A DNA stretch of 64,000 nt from Betaproteobacteria bacterium (GCA_947458265.1 CANGYF010000007.1:143211-207210); one strand, 5' to 3'. Positions 16,489 through 25,380 are shown, counted from the first letter of the stretch. Notes: generated from the sequence alone by a model not told the origin. Made by a program: numbers and translations.

Positions 16489-17129
16489 GCCCCCTTGCTG
16501 TCGTCGCCGATGCGCAGGCGAGTGTCGTTCAAGTACTTGTACGGCGGTACCACCAGGTTGGTCGGCGCAGGCATGCCGGCGAATACCCGTCCTGCCAGGT
16601 CGAACACCGACCCGTGGCAGGGGCAGTAGAAGCCGCCCGACCAGCCTTCGCTCGGCTGCAGACGGTCAGTCGGCGAGCAGCCCAGGTGCGTGCAGATGCC
16701 CACCAGCACGAGCACCTCGGGCTTGATGGAACGGGTGGCATTCGCCGCGTAGTCGGGCTGCTGCGCTGCCTTCGAGTCGGGGTCGGCCAGGCGTGCCTTG
16801 ACGGCGTCGAGCGAGGCCAGCATCTCGGGGGTGCGGCGCACCACCCAGACCGGCTGGCCGCGCCACTCGGCACGCAGCAGCATGCCGGGCTCGATCGCGG
16901 CGATGTCGACGTCGACCGGCGCGCCGGCGGCCTTCGCCCGCTCGCTCGGGAACCAGCTGGCGACGAACGGTGCGGCAACGGCGGCGGCACCCGCCGCCCC
17001 GACCGCCGAGGTCGCCGCCAGCAGCAGCTTGCGTCGCTGCGGCATTTCGGCGCCAGCCGGAGCTGGCGTGAAAGATCCGCTGCCTGCATTACCAGCAGCG
17101 GGCGCGGTCATCGAAGGTGAATTGCTCAT
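16485..17129 (-). CDS. petA: Rieske iron-sulfur protein of the bc1 complex
   Basis: This 214-residue protein has a twin-arginine signal anchor ([14 protein letters not shown], Arg32-Arg33), so export depends on TatABC, also encoded in this window. The [2Fe-2S] ligands are Cys146 and His148 (CTHLGC) and Cys169/His172 (CPCHGS), with Cys151 and Cys171 forming the disulfide. A proline/alanine-rich N-terminal extension of about 30 residues precedes the signal. It is the first gene of petABC, with a plausible sigma-70 promoter 36 bases upstream. Confidence 0.97.
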   Translation of the reverse strand: MSNSPSMTAPAAGNAGSGSFTPAPAGAEMPQRRKLLLAATSAVGAAGAAAVAAPFVASWFPSERAKAAGAPVDVDIAAIEPGMLLRAEWRGQPVWVVRRTPEMLASLDAVKARLADPDSKAAQQPDYAANATRSIKPEVLVLVGICTHLGCSPTDRLQPSEGWSGGFYCPCHGSVFDLAGRVFAGMPAPTNLVVPPYKYLNDTRLRIGDDSKGA

Positions 17130-17164
17130 GCCAATCTAGCCTTTGCCGGAACCGTAACCACGGG

Positions 17165-17193
17165 ATTGTACCGAATCGCATGCAAGACCTGAA
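17165..17193 (-). promoter_or_regulatory. Candidate sigma-70 promoter of petABC
   Basis: On the minus strand a TACAAT -10 box (17170-17165, five of six matches) sits 17 bases after a weak -35 box TTCAGG (17193-17188). The -10 lies about 36 bases before the petA ATG. The good -10 and spacing support it; the -35 is poor, so a different upstream element or activator may contribute. Confidence 0.4.
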
Positions 17194-17296
17194 GTCCCAT
17201 GCGACCGGACTGCGACGCGTTTGCCGGGTGGTCAGAGCGCGTTACCCGCGCTTCTCGACGTGCGCAATGTTGACCGAAACGGCCTGCAACGGCACT

Positions 17297-18052
17297 TCAG
17301 GCAGGGTTGTCGATGTCGATGAACCGGTGCTCCAGGCCGTGTTCCCGGGCGAGGTGTTCGCCCACCGCCTGCACACCGTAGCGCTCGGTGGCATGGTGTC
17401 CGGCGCAGATCAGGCCGATGCCGCATTCGCGCGCCACGTGCACCGTCTGCTCCGAGACCTCCCCGGTGATGAACACATCGGCATGCGGCCAGGCATCCTC
17501 GATGTAGCGCTGCCCGCCGCCGGTGCACCAGGCAGCGCGGCGCAATGGCATGGCGGGATCGCCGACCACCAGCGGCACCCGACCCAGCACCTGCGCGACC
17601 TGCGCAGAGAAATCGCCCAGGGTTGTCGGCCCCGTCAGCCGAGGCGGCAGGTCGCCGATCGCCAGCAGGCCGGCCCGGTCCAGCGAGCCGGTGCGCTCGA
17701 TGCCCAGTTGCAGGCCTAGGCGGGTGTTGTTGCCCAGTTCGGGGTGCACGTCGAGCGGCAGGTGGAATGCGAACAGGTTCAGGTTGGCGCCGATCAGGCG
17801 CGCGACCCGCGCACGCCGGTAGCCGGTGAGCCGGCCGCTGTCGCCCTTCCAGAACAGCCCGTGGTGCACCAGCAGTGCATCGGCACCGGCCTCCACCGCG
17901 GCATCGATCAGCGCCTGCGACGCAGTGACGCCGGTGACCAGCCGCCGCACGTCCCTGCGTCCTTCGACCTGCAGGCCGTTCGGGCAGTAGTCGTCGACCG
18001 AGGCAGGCGGCAGCAGCCGGTCTAGGAAGTCGCTCAGGTCCTGTCTGTCCAT
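17297..18052 (-). CDS. Nif3-like dinuclear metal-centre protein (YbgI family)
   Basis: A 251-residue member of the Nif3/YbgI family, often mis-annotated as GTP cyclohydrolase I type 2. Metal-site segments include LLVHHGLFWKGD near residue 80, LDVHPELGNNTRLG around 105, and CAGHHATERYGVQAVGEHL near the C-terminus, where the last His and Glu ligands lie. The biochemical role is unsettled; hydrolase or DNA/NAD-related functions have been proposed. It is divergent from the HtrA gene and lies between it and petA, as in many betaproteobacteria. Confidence 0.93.
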   Translation of the reverse strand: MDRQDLSDFLDRLLPPASVDDYCPNGLQVEGRRDVRRLVTGVTASQALIDAAVEAGADALLVHHGLFWKGDSGRLTGYRRARVARLIGANLNLFAFHLPLDVHPELGNNTRLGLQLGIERTGSLDRAGLLAIGDLPPRLTGPTTLGDFSAQVAQVLGRVPLVVGDPAMPLRRAAWCTGGGQRYIEDAWPHADVFITGEVSEQTVHVARECGIGLICAGHHATERYGVQAVGEHLAREHGLEHRFIDIDNPA

Positions 18053-18091
18053 GGTGCGCTGGAAACCGGGAAGTGGTGGGGTATAGGTGGT

Positions 18092-18127
18092 GATGCGGGT
18101 GCCGATGCGGGTGCCGATGCGGGTGCC
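18092..18127. repeat. Three tandem copies of a 12-base repeat
   Basis: GATGCGGGTGCC occurs three times head to tail in the intergenic region between the Nif3-like and HtrA genes. It is non-coding and perfectly repeated, most easily explained by replication slippage. Confidence 0.85.
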
Positions 18128-18238
18128 GGGCGGCAGGCTTGCAGGACGGGCGGGCCCGGATCGCGCGTCGACGGGCTCGATGGTAGCCTCCGCGCTGGAG
18201 CGGGGTTCGATCCGTTCGTCGATCTAGGGATATCCGGT

Positions 18239-19450
18239 ATGCGCAGGCTCTGGCTGCTGTTCGCTCAGGCGGTGACGATCACCCTCGGGGTGTGGTTCGT
18301 CGCTGCCCTGCTCCGGCCCGACCTGATGCCCGCTGCGCTGCAGCCGTGGCGTTCATTGCCGGAAACGCAGGCGCCGCGGCCGGCGGGCGCACCGGTGGCA
18401 GCCACCGCCGCTCCGCCGCCGGCGCTGCCGGCGACCGGCACCTGGTCGGATGCGGCCGCACGTGCGATGCCCTCGGTGGTGAACATCTACACGACCGCCC
18501 GCGTGCCGCCGCGTGAGCGCAACTCGGCGCTGGAAGATCCGTTCTTCCAGTTCTTCTTCGGCGACCGCATGCCCGGCGGACGTGGCCGCGGCGAGGCAGA
18601 GCCGCGACAGCGGCCGGCCAGCCTGGGCTCGGGGGTGATCGTGAACACCGGCGGCTTCATCGTCACCAATGCCCATGTCGTCGATTCGGCCGCGCAGATC
18701 GAGGTCGCACTGTCGGACGGGCGCCGCGCACCGGCGACCGTGGTCGGGTCGGATCCGGACACCGACCTGGCCGTCATCAAGGCCGACCTGGGCAGCCTGC
18801 CGGCGATCGCCATCGGCGACACGTCGAAGGTACGCGTGGGCGACGCGGTGCTTGCGATCGGCAATCCGTTCGGCGTCGGACAGACGGTGACGATGGGCAT
18901 CGTCAGTGCGCTCGGGCGCAACCAGCTCGGTGTCAGCCCGTTCGAGAACTTCGTGCAGACCGATGCCGCCATCAACCCGGGCAACTCCGGCGGCGCGCTG
19001 GTCGACACCCAGGGCAACCTGATCGGCATCAACACGCTGATCTTCTCGCGCAGCGGCGGCTCGCAGGGCATCGGCTTCGCGATCCCGGCCGAGACGGTAC
19101 GCCAGGTGATGGACCAGCTGATCGCCTCCGGCCAGATGGTGCGCGGCTGGCTAGGCGTCGAGACTCAGGACCTCACCCGGACGCTCGCCGAATCGTTCGG
19201 CATCGGTGCCGGCGGCGGCGCGCTGGTTGCCGGCGTGGTGCGCGGCGGCCCGGCCGACGAGGGCGGCATGCGCCCGGGCGACGTGGTGGTCGCCATCGAG
19301 GGCAAGCCGGTCGGCGACACAAGTGCGCTGCTCAACACGGTCGCCGCGCTCAGGCCAGGCAGCACCGCCGCGGTGACGCTGGTGCGCGAGCGCAAGGAGC
19401 TGAAGCTCAGCGTGAAGGTCGGCACCCGGCCGGTGCGCCGGCGCAGCTGA
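18239..19450 (+). CDS. HtrA/DegS-like membrane-anchored serine protease
   Basis: The 403-residue protease has one N-terminal membrane anchor (about 5-25), a Pro/Ala-rich linker, a trypsin-like domain with His146 (TNAHVVDS), Asp176 (DTDLAVIK) and Ser250 (NPGNSGGAL), and a single PDZ domain (about 300-395). One PDZ and a retained anchor are DegS-like; DegP/DegQ would have two PDZ domains. It likely acts in periplasmic protein quality control or envelope stress signalling. It is a single plus-strand gene between tat/his and pet genes in the conserved backbone. Confidence 0.93.
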   Translation: MRRLWLLFAQAVTITLGVWFVAALLRPDLMPAALQPWRSLPETQAPRPAGAPVAATAAPPPALPATGTWSDAAARAMPSVVNIYTTARVPPRERNSALEDPFFQFFFGDRMPGGRGRGEAEPRQRPASLGSGVIVNTGGFIVTNAHVVDSAAQIEVALSDGRRAPATVVGSDPDTDLAVIKADLGSLPAIAIGDTSKVRVGDAVLAIGNPFGVGQTVTMGIVSALGRNQLGVSPFENFVQTDAAINPGNSGGALVDTQGNLIGINTLIFSRSGGSQGIGFAIPAETVRQVMDQLIASGQMVRGWLGVETQDLTRTLAESFGIGAGGGALVAGVVRGGPADEGGMRPGDVVVAIEGKPVGDTSALLNTVAALRPGSTAAVTLVRERKELKLSVKVGTRPVRRRS

Positions 19451-19489
19451 CCCGCCTGCCCGGCGCATGGACCTTGATCGACGCCGCCA

Positions 19490-20476
19490 CTATTCCGCCT
19501 TGATGCCAGCCACGCGGATCACCTTCTCCCAGCGCGCGACCTCGAGCTCGAGGTAGGCCGCGAACTCCTTCGGCGAACTGCCGATTGCCTCGAAGCCGCC
19601 GGTGGCCATGCGCTGCTTCATGTCGGGCTGCGCGTAGATCTTCTGCAGGTCGGCGTAGAACCTGTCGATGATCGGCTGCGGCGTGCCGGCAGGCATCAGC
19701 AGCCCGGCCCAGGTCGAGGCCTCGAAGCCGCGCACGCCCGCCTCGTCCATCGTCGGCAGGTCGGGCATCGTCGGCGAGCGCTTCGCCGAGGCGATGGCCA
19801 GCACGTTGATGCGGCCCGATTTCACGTGCGGCAGCACCGCTGGCAGGTTGCCGAAGATCATCGAGATCTGGCCGCCGAGCAGGTCGGTGACTGCCGGGCC
19901 GCCGCCCTTGTACGGGATGTGGGTGACGTCGACCTTGGCCAGCAGCTTGAACAGTTCGGCCGCCAGGTGCGTGGACCCGCCGACGCCACCCGAGCCGTAG
20001 TTGATCTGCCCGGGCCGCGAGCGCAGCAACGCGATCAGTTCCTTCACGTTCTTCGCCGGCACGCTCGGATGCACCGCGAGCACGTTCGGCGACTCGGCGA
20101 CGTTCGATACCGGTGCGAAGTCCGCGAGCTTGTAGGGCACCTTCCGGAACAGACTGAAGTTCGCCGGGAAGGCGGCGGTCGCCATGAGCATCGTGTAGCC
20201 GTCCGGCGTTGCGCGTGCGACCACCTCGGCACCGATCATGGTCGAACCACCGGGCCGATTCTCGACCAGCACCGTCTGGCCCCAGGCCTCGCCCAGCCTG
20301 GTACCGACCAGACGCGCGATCGCATCGGTGGAGCCACCACCGGCGATCGGGACGATCATGCGTACCGGCTTCACGGGCCAGGCCTGCGCGAAGGCGGCAC
20401 CGGCGGCGCCAACGCAGGCCACTGCCAGCATCAAGGCCGCCGAACGCGGTCCGGAGGTTCGGTCGATGTGGTTCAT
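19490..20476 (-). CDS. Bug-family tripartite tricarboxylate transporter substrate receptor
   Basis: A 328-residue Bug/TctC receptor. The signal peptide ends near GAAFAQAWPVKP, followed by VRMIVPIAGGGSTDAIARLV, WGQTVLVENRPGGSTMIGAE and GSGGVGGSTHLAAELF. The start at 20476 (MNHIDRTSG) is chosen because the upstream open frame lacks homology and the signal peptide begins here. No transporter membrane genes are adjacent, as is usual for the many orphan Bug receptors of Burkholderiales; ligand unknown. It converges with htrA and lies in a block of accessory genes between htrA and tatC. Confidence 0.92.
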   Translation of the reverse strand: MNHIDRTSGPRSAALMLAVACVGAAGAAFAQAWPVKPVRMIVPIAGGGSTDAIARLVGTRLGEAWGQTVLVENRPGGSTMIGAEVVARATPDGYTMLMATAAFPANFSLFRKVPYKLADFAPVSNVAESPNVLAVHPSVPAKNVKELIALLRSRPGQINYGSGGVGGSTHLAAELFKLLAKVDVTHIPYKGGGPAVTDLLGGQISMIFGNLPAVLPHVKSGRINVLAIASAKRSPTMPDLPTMDEAGVRGFEASTWAGLLMPAGTPQPIIDRFYADLQKIYAQPDMKQRMATGGFEAIGSSPKEFAAYLELEVARWEKVIRVAGIKAE

Positions 20477-20643
20477 GCGCGCTCCATGCAGTAAATCGTA
20501 CCGGTAGGGAAGCAATCGGCAGGCCACCTGCGCCCCGGGTACGCCAGAGCACGGTGGGTCCAGAGGCCTCCAGATTGCCCGATCCCAGCCGCGACCGCAC
20601 CTGGATTGATCCTTTCGGACCAAGGCGGCGCTTCGCGGGCATG

Positions 20644-20665
20644 CCTGTCGCGAGCCTGTCGCGAG
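20644..20665. repeat. Two tandem copies of an 11-base repeat
   Basis: CCTGTCGCGAG is directly duplicated in the 260-base intergenic region between the Bug receptor and the VPLPA-CTERM gene. It is non-coding; I see no promoter or operator function for it. Confidence 0.7.
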
Positions 20666-20736
20666 CCCGGTCTGCCCAGGCAGGCTTTGGCATCCCAATC
20701 CCGGCGACCCCCGTCGCAACACTTCAGGAGAATCAG

Positions 20737-21348
20737 ATGAATCGATCATTCCAATCGCTGGCAGGCACCCTCGTGCTCGCCGCCGGCCTGGGCATCGCCC
20801 AGTCCTCGATCGCCGCGACCATCAACTTCGACAACTTCGCCGACCAGCAGAACATCAACGGCGTCGACCTCGGGGGCGTGACGGTGACCAACCCGAGCGG
20901 CGTTGTCGAGATCTACGCCAACAACCGCTTCGGCGTCAGCAACAGTTCGCCGGGCAATGCGATCGGCAGCTTCACCGGCGCGAGCAGCATCAATCCGATG
21001 ATCTTCACCTTCAGCGCGCCGACCAGCTTCGTCACGCTGTTCGGGGGCGACGGTGGCGGCGACACCGACTCCTGGACGCTCACCGTGTACGACGCCCAGG
21101 TCGGCGGCAACATGCTCGGGACGATCTCCACCGGCGATTTCAACGGCTCGCCGTATCTCGGCCTGACCCTGAGCGCCGCATCGATCCTGCGCGCCGAGGC
21201 GAACTGGACCGGACAGGCGGCCGGCGTCGGCTACGACGACCTGAGCTTCGACCAGGTGGCCCAGGTACCGCTGCCGGCACCGGCGCTGCTGCTCGGCGCA
21301 GGCCTCGCCGGCATGATCGGCATGGCACGCCGCCGCAAGGCGGGCTGA
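20737..21348 (+). CDS. Exported protein with VPLPA-CTERM sorting signal
   Basis: The 203-residue protein has a signal peptide (cleavage near SIAATINFD), a mature domain rich in Ser, Asn and Gly and predicted beta strands, and a C-terminal tripartite signal: VPLPAPALLLGAGLAG, a short hydrophobic helix, then ARRRKAG. That is the VPLPA-CTERM variant of the PEP-CTERM signal, processed by exosortase/archaeosortase-type enzymes in bacteria making exopolysaccharide. No exosortase is encoded in this window. The ATG follows CAGGAGAATCAG, a good ribosome binding site, and a strong terminator follows the stop. The mature function is unknown; a surface or matrix protein is likely. Confidence 0.88.
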   Translation: MNRSFQSLAGTLVLAAGLGIAQSSIAATINFDNFADQQNINGVDLGGVTVTNPSGVVEIYANNRFGVSNSSPGNAIGSFTGASSINPMIFTFSAPTSFVTLFGGDGGGDTDSWTLTVYDAQVGGNMLGTISTGDFNGSPYLGLTLSAASILRAEANWTGQAAGVGYDDLSFDQVAQVPLPAPALLLGAGLAGMIGMARRRKAG

Positions 21349-21403
21349 GTCTTCCGCGCCTCGTCGCACGGGCGCGGATAGGCACATGCAGGGCGTTTCA
21401 TCG

Positions 21404-21427
21404 AAGGCCCCGCCCTGGCGGGGCCTT
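21404..21427. terminator. Bidirectional hairpin terminator
   Basis: AAGGCCCCGCC and GGCGGGGCCTT form a near-perfect GC-rich stem with a tight loop, located between the VPLPA-CTERM gene (plus) and the M48 protease gene (minus). The A and T ends of the stem suit termination in either direction. Confidence 0.8.
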
Positions 21428-21429
21428 CG

Positions 21430-22311
21430 TCATTCTGCCGGCGGCGCCTTCGTGCCCCGTGCGTCGCGGATTGCCTGCAGCGCCGGCGGCAGCGGGGTCA
21501 GGGTGCCCTCGGCCGCCCATCGGCGCTCGGCCGCAAGCAGTTGCATGCGATGCAGCCGGTCGTCGGTGGCCGGATGCGTACGCATGAACACCGGCACCGA
21601 CTCGGCCGCCCTGCCCGCTTGGGACGCGCGGCGCTGCATCTCCTCGAAGAAGGTACCCGCCCCGGCGACATGCCCGTAACGCTGCGCGACCGCCTCCAGC
21701 GCATCCGCGTCGGCCCTGGCTTCCTGCGAGCGGCTGAAGCCGAGCACGCTCAGGTTGCCGGCGCTGCCGAGCAGCCAGTCCGCCACTGCGGAGCCGGCGC
21801 CGGCCGACACGGCGGACATCACGACCGCCAGTGCCATGCCCCGGCCGAGGCTGCGCACCGGGTCGCGGTGCCTGATGTGGGCGATCTCGTGTGCAAGCAC
21901 CATCGCCAGCGCATTCTCGCTGTCGATCGCCTCGACCAGTCCGCGGTAGATCGTGATGTTGCCGCCCACGGTGGCCGACGCGTTCGCCACCGGCAGCACA
22001 CTGTAGTGCACCTGCAGCGTCATGCCGGCCGGCAGCCCCTGCGGGCCGACCAGCGACTGCGCCAGCTTCTGCAGCGTCGCCTCCGGCTCGGCGGCAGGCT
22101 CCGCCGGCTTGAAGAAGCGCGCCGCGACCGCCTGCTCCGCCGTGAACGGCAGCCAGGCGGCGATGGCCTGGGCGAACAGCATCAGCACCAGCGCACAGGC
22201 GAGGATCAGCGCCCCCAGGCCAGCCACCATCACGAAGAACGACAGCAGCGGCCGCGACTCGCCGACGTTGACCTCTTCCTGCGGCAGCTGCGGGTTGCTC
22301 CAGCTGCTCAT
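21430..22311 (-). CDS. M48-family zinc metalloprotease, membrane anchored
   Basis: The 293-residue protein has a membrane anchor (about 22-55), a central region and the zinc motif HEIAH (His141, Glu142, His145) followed by a further helix and the third-ligand Glu in SQEARADADAL, as in HtpX/Oma1/BepA relatives. It probably degrades or matures membrane or periplasmic proteins. It lies 10 bases after a YbjQ-family gene and in the same direction, so the two YbjQ genes and this protease may form an operon. Confidence 0.9.
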   Translation of the reverse strand: MSSWSNPQLPQEEVNVGESRPLLSFFVMVAGLGALILACALVLMLFAQAIAAWLPFTAEQAVAARFFKPAEPAAEPEATLQKLAQSLVGPQGLPAGMTLQVHYSVLPVANASATVGGNITIYRGLVEAIDSENALAMVLAHEIAHIRHRDPVRSLGRGMALAVVMSAVSAGAGSAVADWLLGSAGNLSVLGFSRSQEARADADALEAVAQRYGHVAGAGTFFEEMQRRASQAGRAAESVPVFMRTHPATDDRLHRMQLLAAERRWAAEGTLTPLPPALQAIRDARGTKAPPAE

Positions 22312-22321
22312 GGCATCCTGC

Positions 22322-22780
22322 TCACGCGACCGGGCGCAGCGCCGTCCCGTAGGCGATCAGCTCCACGGCACCGACGCCCCGGCCGGGCACCTGCGAGGTC
22401 TGGAACTTCACGTTGACGATCATCGAGGCACCCTTGCGCATCGCGGCGTACTTCATGCGCAGCACCGACTCGCGCCGGGCGCGGTCGAGCAGGCTCTCGT
22501 ACGAGCGCACGCGCCCGCCGAAGATGCTGTACAGGCCGGCCGCCACCGCCTTGAAGTAGTCCTGCGAAACCACCACGCTGCCGCAGACCAGGGAGGCCTC
22601 GAACGGCTGAGACACCGTCGGCGGAAAGCGGTTGCTGAACACGGTCACCCGCTCGAACAGCTTCTCGCGCTTGCGGATCGACGCGTAGTGCGCCCTCTCG
22701 GCGATGCGGCCGGCGATATAGCCGACCAGCAGCAGGACCGCGAAGACGATCAGGTCGGCGAACGCGAGGAAGGTCTGCAC
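22322..22780 (-). CDS. YbjQ/UPF0145-family protein with N-terminal membrane segment
   Basis: This 152-residue protein begins with a hydrophobic helix (about 3-24), followed by a YbjQ-like heavy-metal-binding-associated fold: GSVVVSQDYFKAVAAGLYSIF, an arginine-rich helix, GASMIVNVKFQTSQV and a closing ELIAYGTAL strand. YbjQ proteins are small pentameric proteins of unclear function. It sits between another YbjQ gene (9-base gap) and the M48 protease gene (10-base gap). The membrane helix is an addition to the usual domain. Confidence 0.82.
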   Translation of the reverse strand: MQTFLAFADLIVFAVLLLVGYIAGRIAERAHYASIRKREKLFERVTVFSNRFPPTVSQPFEASLVCGSVVVSQDYFKAVAAGLYSIFGGRVRSYESLLDRARRESVLRMKYAAMRKGASMIVNVKFQTSQVPGRGVGAVELIAYGTALRPVA

Positions 22781-22789
22781 CCCGGCAGC

Positions 22790-23104
22790 CTACTCGACGA
22801 CCACGGCGGTGCCGTAGGCGAACAGCTCGGCGGCGCCCTGGGTGATCGACGAGGTCGAGAAGCGCACGTTGAGCACCGCGTTGGCACCGGCTGCCTGCGC
22901 CTGGCGCACCATGCGCTCGGTGGCTTCCTCGCGCGCCTCGTTCAGCAGTTCGGTGTAGCCCTTCAGCTCGCCACCGACGATGTTCTTCAGGCTGGCCATG
23001 ATGTCGCGCCCGACGTTCTTGGCACGCACCGTGCTGCCCTGGACCAGCCCGAGGTGGCGCACCACCCGCTTGCCGGGAATGACTTCGATATTGGTAAGGA
23101 TCAT
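22790..23104 (-). CDS. YbjQ/UPF0145-family protein
   Basis: The 104-residue soluble protein starts at MILTNIEVIPG (23104); the longer open frame upstream adds residues without homology. It matches YbjQ throughout: LVQGSTVRAKNVGRDIMASL, GELKGYTELLNEAREEA, AGANAVLNVRFSTS and FAYGTAVVV. The family is associated by fold with metal-binding domains, but its role is unknown. It is the first gene of the small YbjQ/YbjQ/M48 run downstream of tatC. Confidence 0.88.
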   Translation of the reverse strand: MILTNIEVIPGKRVVRHLGLVQGSTVRAKNVGRDIMASLKNIVGGELKGYTELLNEAREEATERMVRQAQAAGANAVLNVRFSTSSITQGAAELFAYGTAVVVE

Positions 23105-23173
23105 CTGCACTCCGGTCGAAGGATGGTTCCGGCACCTCGCACGACGCGCCGGCATCCGGTCAGCAGCACCGGA

Positions 23174-24019
23174 TCAGGAATCTTTAGTCGCGCCGCCGGC
23201 ATCAGGGCTGGCGGCGGCAGCCGCGGCCTCGGCATCGGCCTCGGCGCGCGACGGCGAGATCCCGGTGAAGCGGGCCACCTGCAGGCCGAACTCGTACAAC
23301 AGGCAGAGCGGGATCGCCAGCAACAGCTGGGACACGACGTCCGGGGGCGTGACCACCGCGGCGACGATGAAGGCGCCGACGATCACGTACGGCCGCGCCT
23401 GCTTCAGCTGCGCGATCGTCGCCACGCCGAAGCGCACCAGCAGCACGACGACGACCGGCACTTCGAAGGTGAGGCCGAAGGCGAGGAACATCCCCATCAC
23501 GAAGGACAGGTAGTTCTCGATGTCCGGGGCCACCGCCACCGACTCGGGTGCGAAGCCTGCGATGAAGCGGAACACGAAGCCGAACACGACGAAATAGCAG
23601 TAGGACATGCCGAGGAAGAACATGCCGACGCTGGAGGCGAGCACCGGCAGTGCGAGGCGCTTCTCGTGCTGGTACAGGCCTGGCGCGACGAAAGCCCACA
23701 CCTGGTAGAGGACGTAGGGCAGCGCCAGCAGGAAGGCGACGAACAGCGTCACCTTCAGCGGCACGAAGAACGGCGAGATCACGCCGGTGGCGAGCAGCCT
23801 GGTGCCCGCGGGCAGCGCCGACATCAGCGGCAGCGACACGACGTCGAAGATCTGCTTCATGAACGGCGACAGCAGCACGAACACCAGCAGCACCGAACCG
23901 GCGGCACGCACCACGCGCTGGCGCAGTTCCACCAGATGCGACATGAAGCTCTCGCCGGGCGGAGCTTCGCCGGCCGGGTCGGCCTGCGGATCGGTGTCGT
24001 TGCCGGGCGTGGTCGACAT
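23174..24019 (-). CDS. tatC: Twin-arginine translocase subunit TatC
   Basis: The 281-residue polytopic membrane protein recognises RR signal peptides. It opens with SFMSHLVELRQRVVRAAG, the conserved N-terminal motif, and has six membrane segments including a pair around VLYQVWAFVAPGLYQHEKR. A short Ala/Glu-rich cytosolic tail ends the protein. It is encoded 3 bases after tatB. A clear in-window client is the Rieske protein PetA. Confidence 0.96.
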   Translation of the reverse strand: MSTTPGNDTDPQADPAGEAPPGESFMSHLVELRQRVVRAAGSVLLVFVLLSPFMKQIFDVVSLPLMSALPAGTRLLATGVISPFFVPLKVTLFVAFLLALPYVLYQVWAFVAPGLYQHEKRLALPVLASSVGMFFLGMSYCYFVVFGFVFRFIAGFAPESVAVAPDIENYLSFVMGMFLAFGLTFEVPVVVVLLVRFGVATIAQLKQARPYVIVGAFIVAAVVTPPDVVSQLLLAIPLCLLYEFGLQVARFTGISPSRAEADAEAAAAAASPDAGGATKDS

Positions 24020-24022
24020 CGG

Positions 24023-24568
24023 TCAGGCCTGCGGCCAGCGGCGCGCGCCGTTCAGCGGCGCCGCTGCACTGCCCATCGCGAGCGCGGCCGTCGCCGCATA
24101 GCGTGCGGTGCCGGCCCGGCTGGACATGGCGCCGGCCACCGTCGGCTCGACCCACTCATCGGGCGACGGCCCGGCCAGCGCGACCGGTGCCGGATCCGGC
24201 ATCGGCGTGATCTCGTCGCCGGGCAGCGGCATGCCGGAGGCAAGCGCATCGTGCGGGACAGAGGTACCCGGCGCCTCGCCGCGGGCGAGTGCCTCGAGGT
24301 CGCTTGCGCTGGCACGGGCGCCGGATTCGAACGAATTGAAAGACGACTGGACCGAACTGGCCGTCTCCTCGACCGTCTGCCGGAACTTGCGCAGTTCCTC
24401 CAGTTCCATCTCGCGCGTGATGTCGGACTTCACGTCGGCGACATAGCGCTGCATGCGCCCGACCAGGTGGCCGACCGTCTTCGCGACCTTCGGCAGCCGC
24501 TCAGGGCCGAGCACGACCAGCGCGACGACCGCGATCACCATCATTTCCGAGAAGCCGAGGTCGAGCAT
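24023..24568 (-). CDS. tatB: Twin-arginine translocase subunit TatB
   Basis: This 181-residue protein has one N-terminal helix (MLDLGFSEMMVIAVVALVVL), the GPERLPKVAK hinge and an amphipathic helix through VADVKSDITREMELEEL, as in TatB. The long acidic, Ala/Pro-rich C-terminal tail is variable in the family. It forms the receptor complex with TatC and lies between tatA and tatC. Confidence 0.94.
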   Translation of the reverse strand: MLDLGFSEMMVIAVVALVVLGPERLPKVAKTVGHLVGRMQRYVADVKSDITREMELEELRKFRQTVEETASSVQSSFNSFESGARASASDLEALARGEAPGTSVPHDALASGMPLPGDEITPMPDPAPVALAGPSPDEWVEPTVAGAMSSRAGTARYAATAALAMGSAAAPLNGARRWPQA

Positions 24569-24660
24569 GGTGGTGGCTGCCTAGGCAGCGCGAGGGGCGA
24601 CAGCGGCGCTGATGGCAGCAGCGTCGACGACGGAACCGCCCATGCGCACCCGACGGAGGG

Positions 24661-24903
24661 TCAAACCTTGCTTTCGGTCTTGCTCTTGACCTCGCCCTCG
24701 ATCGTCTGGCCGGAGATCTGCTGCGAGGACGCACCGGGGGCGGCGCCGGTACCGGGCTTGTCGTCTTCGGGCTTCATGCCTTCCTTGAAGCCCTTGATCG
24801 CGCTGCCCATGTCCTTGCCGAGGTTGCTGAGCTTCTTGGTGCCGAACACCAGCACGACCACCAGAAGGACGATCAACCAGTGCCAGATGCTGAACGAACC
24901 CAT
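24661..24903 (-). CDS. tatA: Twin-arginine translocase subunit TatA
   Basis: The 80-residue pore-forming subunit starts at [20 protein letters not shown], followed by the FGTKKL hinge and amphipathic helix [16 protein letters not shown]. The start at 24903 is chosen over an upstream in-frame codon because it begins the canonical TatA helix. It heads tatABC, 146 bases downstream of hisE; the gap on this strand shows no clear terminator, so readthrough from the his operon is possible. Confidence 0.95.
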   Translation of the reverse strand: MGSFSIWHWLIVLLVVVLVFGTKKLSNLGKDMGSAIKGFKEGMKPEDDKPGTGAAPGASSQQISGQTIEGEVKSKTESKV

Positions 24904-25049
24904 GTCGATGCTCCTTGTCGGTCGCACGGCTCACCGGCCGCTGGCGACGTGATCAGGTGGGGAAATGCAAAACCGGGGCAAAACGGGGGCGAAACTGATG
25001 CAAACCTGCTGCGAACCTGCGGGCGGCCCGCGACCGGCGGGGCTTCCGG

Positions 25050-25376
25050 CTAGCCGGCGCTCCTGGCCTTCTTCTCTTCGTGGCCCGACAGGCCCTCGCG
25101 CCGTGCGAGTTCGTCGAGCACGTCTGCGGGCCTCAGGCCATGGAACGCCAGCAGTACCATGCCGTGGAACCAGAGGTCGGCCATTTCCCTGACGAGGTGC
25201 AGTTTATCACCGTCCTTGGAGGCCAATAGCGTCTCAGCCGCCTCCTCGGCCACCTTCTTCAGGATGGCATCCTCGCCCTTGTGGAACAGGCTGGCGACAT
25301 AGGAACTGCCAGGATCCGCCAGCTTGCGCGCCTCGAGGGTATCGGCCAGTCTTTCCAGGATGGCTTGTCGTTCCAT
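25050..25376 (-). CDS. hisE: Phosphoribosyl-ATP pyrophosphatase HisE
   Basis: The 108-residue enzyme performs the second histidine biosynthesis step, hydrolysing PR-ATP to PR-AMP. The MazG-like helices contain [33 protein letters not shown] and [15 protein letters not shown]. The start at 25376 ([10 protein letters not shown]) lies 5 bases after the hisI stop. It is the last gene of the nine-gene his operon. Confidence 0.96.
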   Translation of the reverse strand: MERQAILERLADTLEARKLADPGSSYVASLFHKGEDAILKKVAEEAAETLLASKDGDKLHLVREMADLWFHGMVLLAFHGLRPADVLDELARREGLSGHEEKKARSAG

Positions 25377-25380
25377 GGTC

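Noticed and set aside
18092..18127. Tandem repeat as the start of a CRISPR array
   Set aside because: The units are 12 bases with no spacers; simple slippage repeat.
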